Shown here: one piece after another, positions 5,435 through 6,453 of the stretch
Layout of the letters: each line of letters begins with the position of its first letter
Numbering within the stretch: position 1 is the stretch's first letter
Origin: Bacillota bacterium
GTDB taxonomy: Bacteria; Bacillota; Clostridia; Clostridiales; Caloramatoraceae
Assembly: GCA_023415335.1 (NCBI GenBank)
Contig: JAEZLD010000093.1
Span: 1-6,453, forward strand
Length of the DNA: 6,453 nt
Direction of reading: 5' to 3'
Made by a program: the position numbers and the translations under genes
Notes under the pieces: generated by a model
The model's input: the letters and a program-made list of their open reading frames with translations, nothing else
Told to the model about the DNA's origin: nothing
Databases searched by the model: none

Positions 5435-5876
5435 CCATCATAACATTCCTGAAGCAGCAGTTATAGCTTTCTATATTGCGTCAGACCGTGTATTTGGTGC
5501 TGAAGGGACAGTTAAGCTGTTTGAAGAAACAATGATGTCAAACGAACAGTATGACATTAATTGCAGAAAGGTAGGAAAAGCAATGTTTACAAAGGAATGG
5601 CAGGAAGACAGAAAGGAACAGACCTTGAGGAGTTTAAATAATCCTAATGGATTCCAGCTTCGCTTTATTGAAGGAAATGTTACAGAATACTTCGGTGTGG
5701 ATTATCTTAAGTGCCCAATTGTTGACATGGTAATAAGAGAAAAGGTGTAGGAGCTGCAGGTACCAATGTGCGCTATGGACTATTTCTTTGCAAAGCACAT
5801 GAGCTTCAGGCTTGAACGTACAAAAACGCTGGATGCTGGAGGAGACTTCTGTGATTTCAGGTATTTTAGTAAATAG
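5435..5876 (+). pseudogene. 5'-truncated, amber-interrupted L-2-amino-thiazoline-4-carboxylate hydrolase-like gene
   Basis: One frame runs from the junction at 5435 with HHNIPEAAVIAFYIASDRVF, passes the ATG at 5532, and meets TAG at 5748-5750 after IVDMVIREKV. It then continues in the same frame with ELQVPMCAMDYFFAKHM and FRLERTKTLDAGGDFCDFRY to TAG at 5874-5876. The tail (LERTKTL, GGDFCDFR) and the middle EYFGVDYLKCPIVDM resemble the ATC-hydrolase-like family, whose namesake opens the thiazoline ring of L-ATC on the route to cysteine. That assignment is from memory of the family. The upstream part expected of a protein of about 200 residues is missing, with no ribosome binding site or start at the junction. 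The ATG at 5532 has no ribosome binding site and lies inside the domain. Truncation plus an internal stop makes a pseudogene the best reading; stop readthrough is unlikely. Confidence 0.72.
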
Positions 5877-5903
5877 AGCTTAAATATAATGTATTGAAAA
5901 TAA

Positions 5904-5947
5904 AAGTCAGGGACTATAGCTATTAACATAGTCCCTGACTTCTTTTT
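5904..5947. terminator. Bidirectional intrinsic terminator
   Basis: AAGTCAGGGACTAT (5904-5917) and ATAGTCCCTGACTT (5928-5941) form a perfect 14-bp stem with a 10-base loop. On the plus strand the tail is TTCTTTTTG; on the minus strand the stem is followed by TTATTTTC. It lies 28 bases after the hydrolase relic and 34 bases past the stop of the ABC exporter gene, and so serves both converging directions. Confidence 0.92.
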
Positions 5948-5974
5948 GTGGTTTTAATATGTTATGTGCAGCTT

Positions 5975-6453
5975 TTAAGCTGAGACCTCTTCAAACTGGC
6001 TGTTGTAAAGCTCAGCATAGAAGCCGCCCTTCTCCAGCAACTCCTGGTGGGTTCCCTGTTCGACTATGTCTCCCTCACGGAGCACCAGTATCAAATCTGC
6101 ATCCTTTATGGTGGAGAGCCTGTGGGCTATTATGAAGCTTGTTCTTCCCTTCATAAGGTTATCCATAGCCTTTTGTATGAGTATTTCAGTCCTGGTGTCT
6201 ACTGAGGAGGTTGCCTCGTCAAGTATTAACACAGGGCTGTTAGCAAGGATTGCCCTTGCAATGGTAAGCAGCTGCTTCTGGCCCTGAGATACGTTGTTGG
6301 CCTCTTCATTAAGAACCATGCTGTAGCCTCCGGGAAGGGACCTTATAAAGTGGTCTGCATGGGCAGCCTTTGCTGCTGCAATGACCTCCTCATCTGTAGC
6401 GTCAAGCCTTCCATAGCGGATGTTTTCCATGATGGTGCCCTTGAAAAGCCAGG
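5975..6453 (-). CDS. ABC exporter, fused permease-ATPase type, C-terminal ATPase part (partial)
   Basis: The frame enters from the right edge (WLFKGTIMENIRYG) and ends with TAA at 5977-5975, covering 159 codons. Visible parts of the nucleotide-binding domain, in order, are the segment after the Q-loop (WLFKGTI, MENIRYG), the signature NVSQGQKQLLTIARAI, Walker B and D-loop PVLILDEATSSVD with the catalytic glutamate, and the H-loop IIAHRLSTI. The ending EQGTHQELLEKGGFYAELY is usual for fused permease-ATPase exporters of the MsbA/LmrCD/YheHI kind. The signature is VSQGQ rather than LSGGQ, a variant common in one branch of these exporters. Walker A and the membrane domain are outside the window. 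An ATG inside this frame at 6430 is not the real start, because conserved sequence precedes it. Drug or lipid export is the usual role; the substrate is unknown. A decayed paralogue lies at 5351-5434. Confidence 0.93.
   Translation of the reverse strand, partial: WLFKGTIMENIRYGRLDATDEEVIAAAKAAHADHFIRSLPGGYSMVLNEEANNVSQGQKQLLTIARAILANSPVLILDEATSSVDTRTEILIQKAMDNLMKGRTSFIIAHRLSTIKDADLILVLREGDIVEQGTHQELLEKGGFYAELYNSQFEEVSA

Noticed and set aside
5532..5750. Independent 72-residue gene
   Set aside because: Family-like sequence continues in frame on both sides of it and there is no ribosome binding site, so it is the middle of a broken gene.
6066..6287. Plus-strand open frame inside the ABC ATPase
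   Set aside because: It is antisense to the Walker B and H-loop region and has no translation signal.
6428..6430. ATG as the true start of the ABC gene
   Set aside because: Conserved ABC sequence (WLFKGTI) precedes it in the same frame; the gene simply runs off the window.
1..6453. CRISPR array, tRNA, rRNA, insertion sequence or phage attachment site
   Set aside because: I saw no regularly spaced repeats, cloverleaf, rRNA-like segments, transposase motifs or terminal inverted repeats. The decayed right-hand locus shows no mobile element ends.

Overview
The window looks like chromosomal DNA from a low- to mid-GC Gram-positive anaerobe of the class Clostridia, possibly a Lachnospiraceae or Clostridium relative. 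The signs are strong AGGAGG-type ribosome binding sites, sigma-A-like promoters, AT-rich intergenic DNA, compact rho-independent terminators, heavy AGG/ATA codon use in the YgiQ gene, and gene families common in that group. Genus and species cannot be fixed from the sequence alone.

Left part (1-1255): the N-terminal 281 codons of a ribosomal-protection GTPase of the Tet(M)/TetB(P) type run leftwards off the window. Its roughly 250-base leader is the most interesting regulatory region here. It holds a good promoter with a palindrome over the -35 and spacer, a 23-codon leader peptide with a strong ribosome binding site, a hairpin starting at the leader stop codon, an intrinsic terminator with a U-tract, and a second hairpin around the ribosome binding site of the resistance gene. 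This is the architecture of antibiotic-responsive attenuation, in which a ribosome stalled on the leader lets transcription continue. A separate rightward promoter serves the next gene.

Centre (1256-5186): two rightward genes, each with its own terminator. The first is a full-length YgiQ/UPF0313 radical SAM protein. The second is a membrane-anchored S41-family serine peptidase with a PDZ-like segment. It lacks the lysine of the CtpB-type Ser-Lys dyad and carries a gap-free duplication of its N-terminal helical segment. Its codon use differs from that of the YgiQ gene.

Right part (5187-6453): a decayed locus. A 28-codon remnant of an ABC exporter C-terminus (minus strand, with an in-frame stop) abuts a 5'-truncated L-2-amino-thiazoline-4-carboxylate hydrolase-like gene (plus strand, interrupted by an amber codon). 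The two point away from each other, as expected if a deletion removed the 5' halves of two divergent genes. A 14-bp perfect bidirectional terminator follows. Beyond it an intact ABC exporter ATPase C-terminus (minus strand) enters from the right edge; the remnant is an eroded paralogue of it.

Apart from the tet leader with its target gene, the genes do not form one pathway. The possible common themes are survival of antibiotics (ribosomal protection, ABC export) and general envelope or RNA-related housekeeping.
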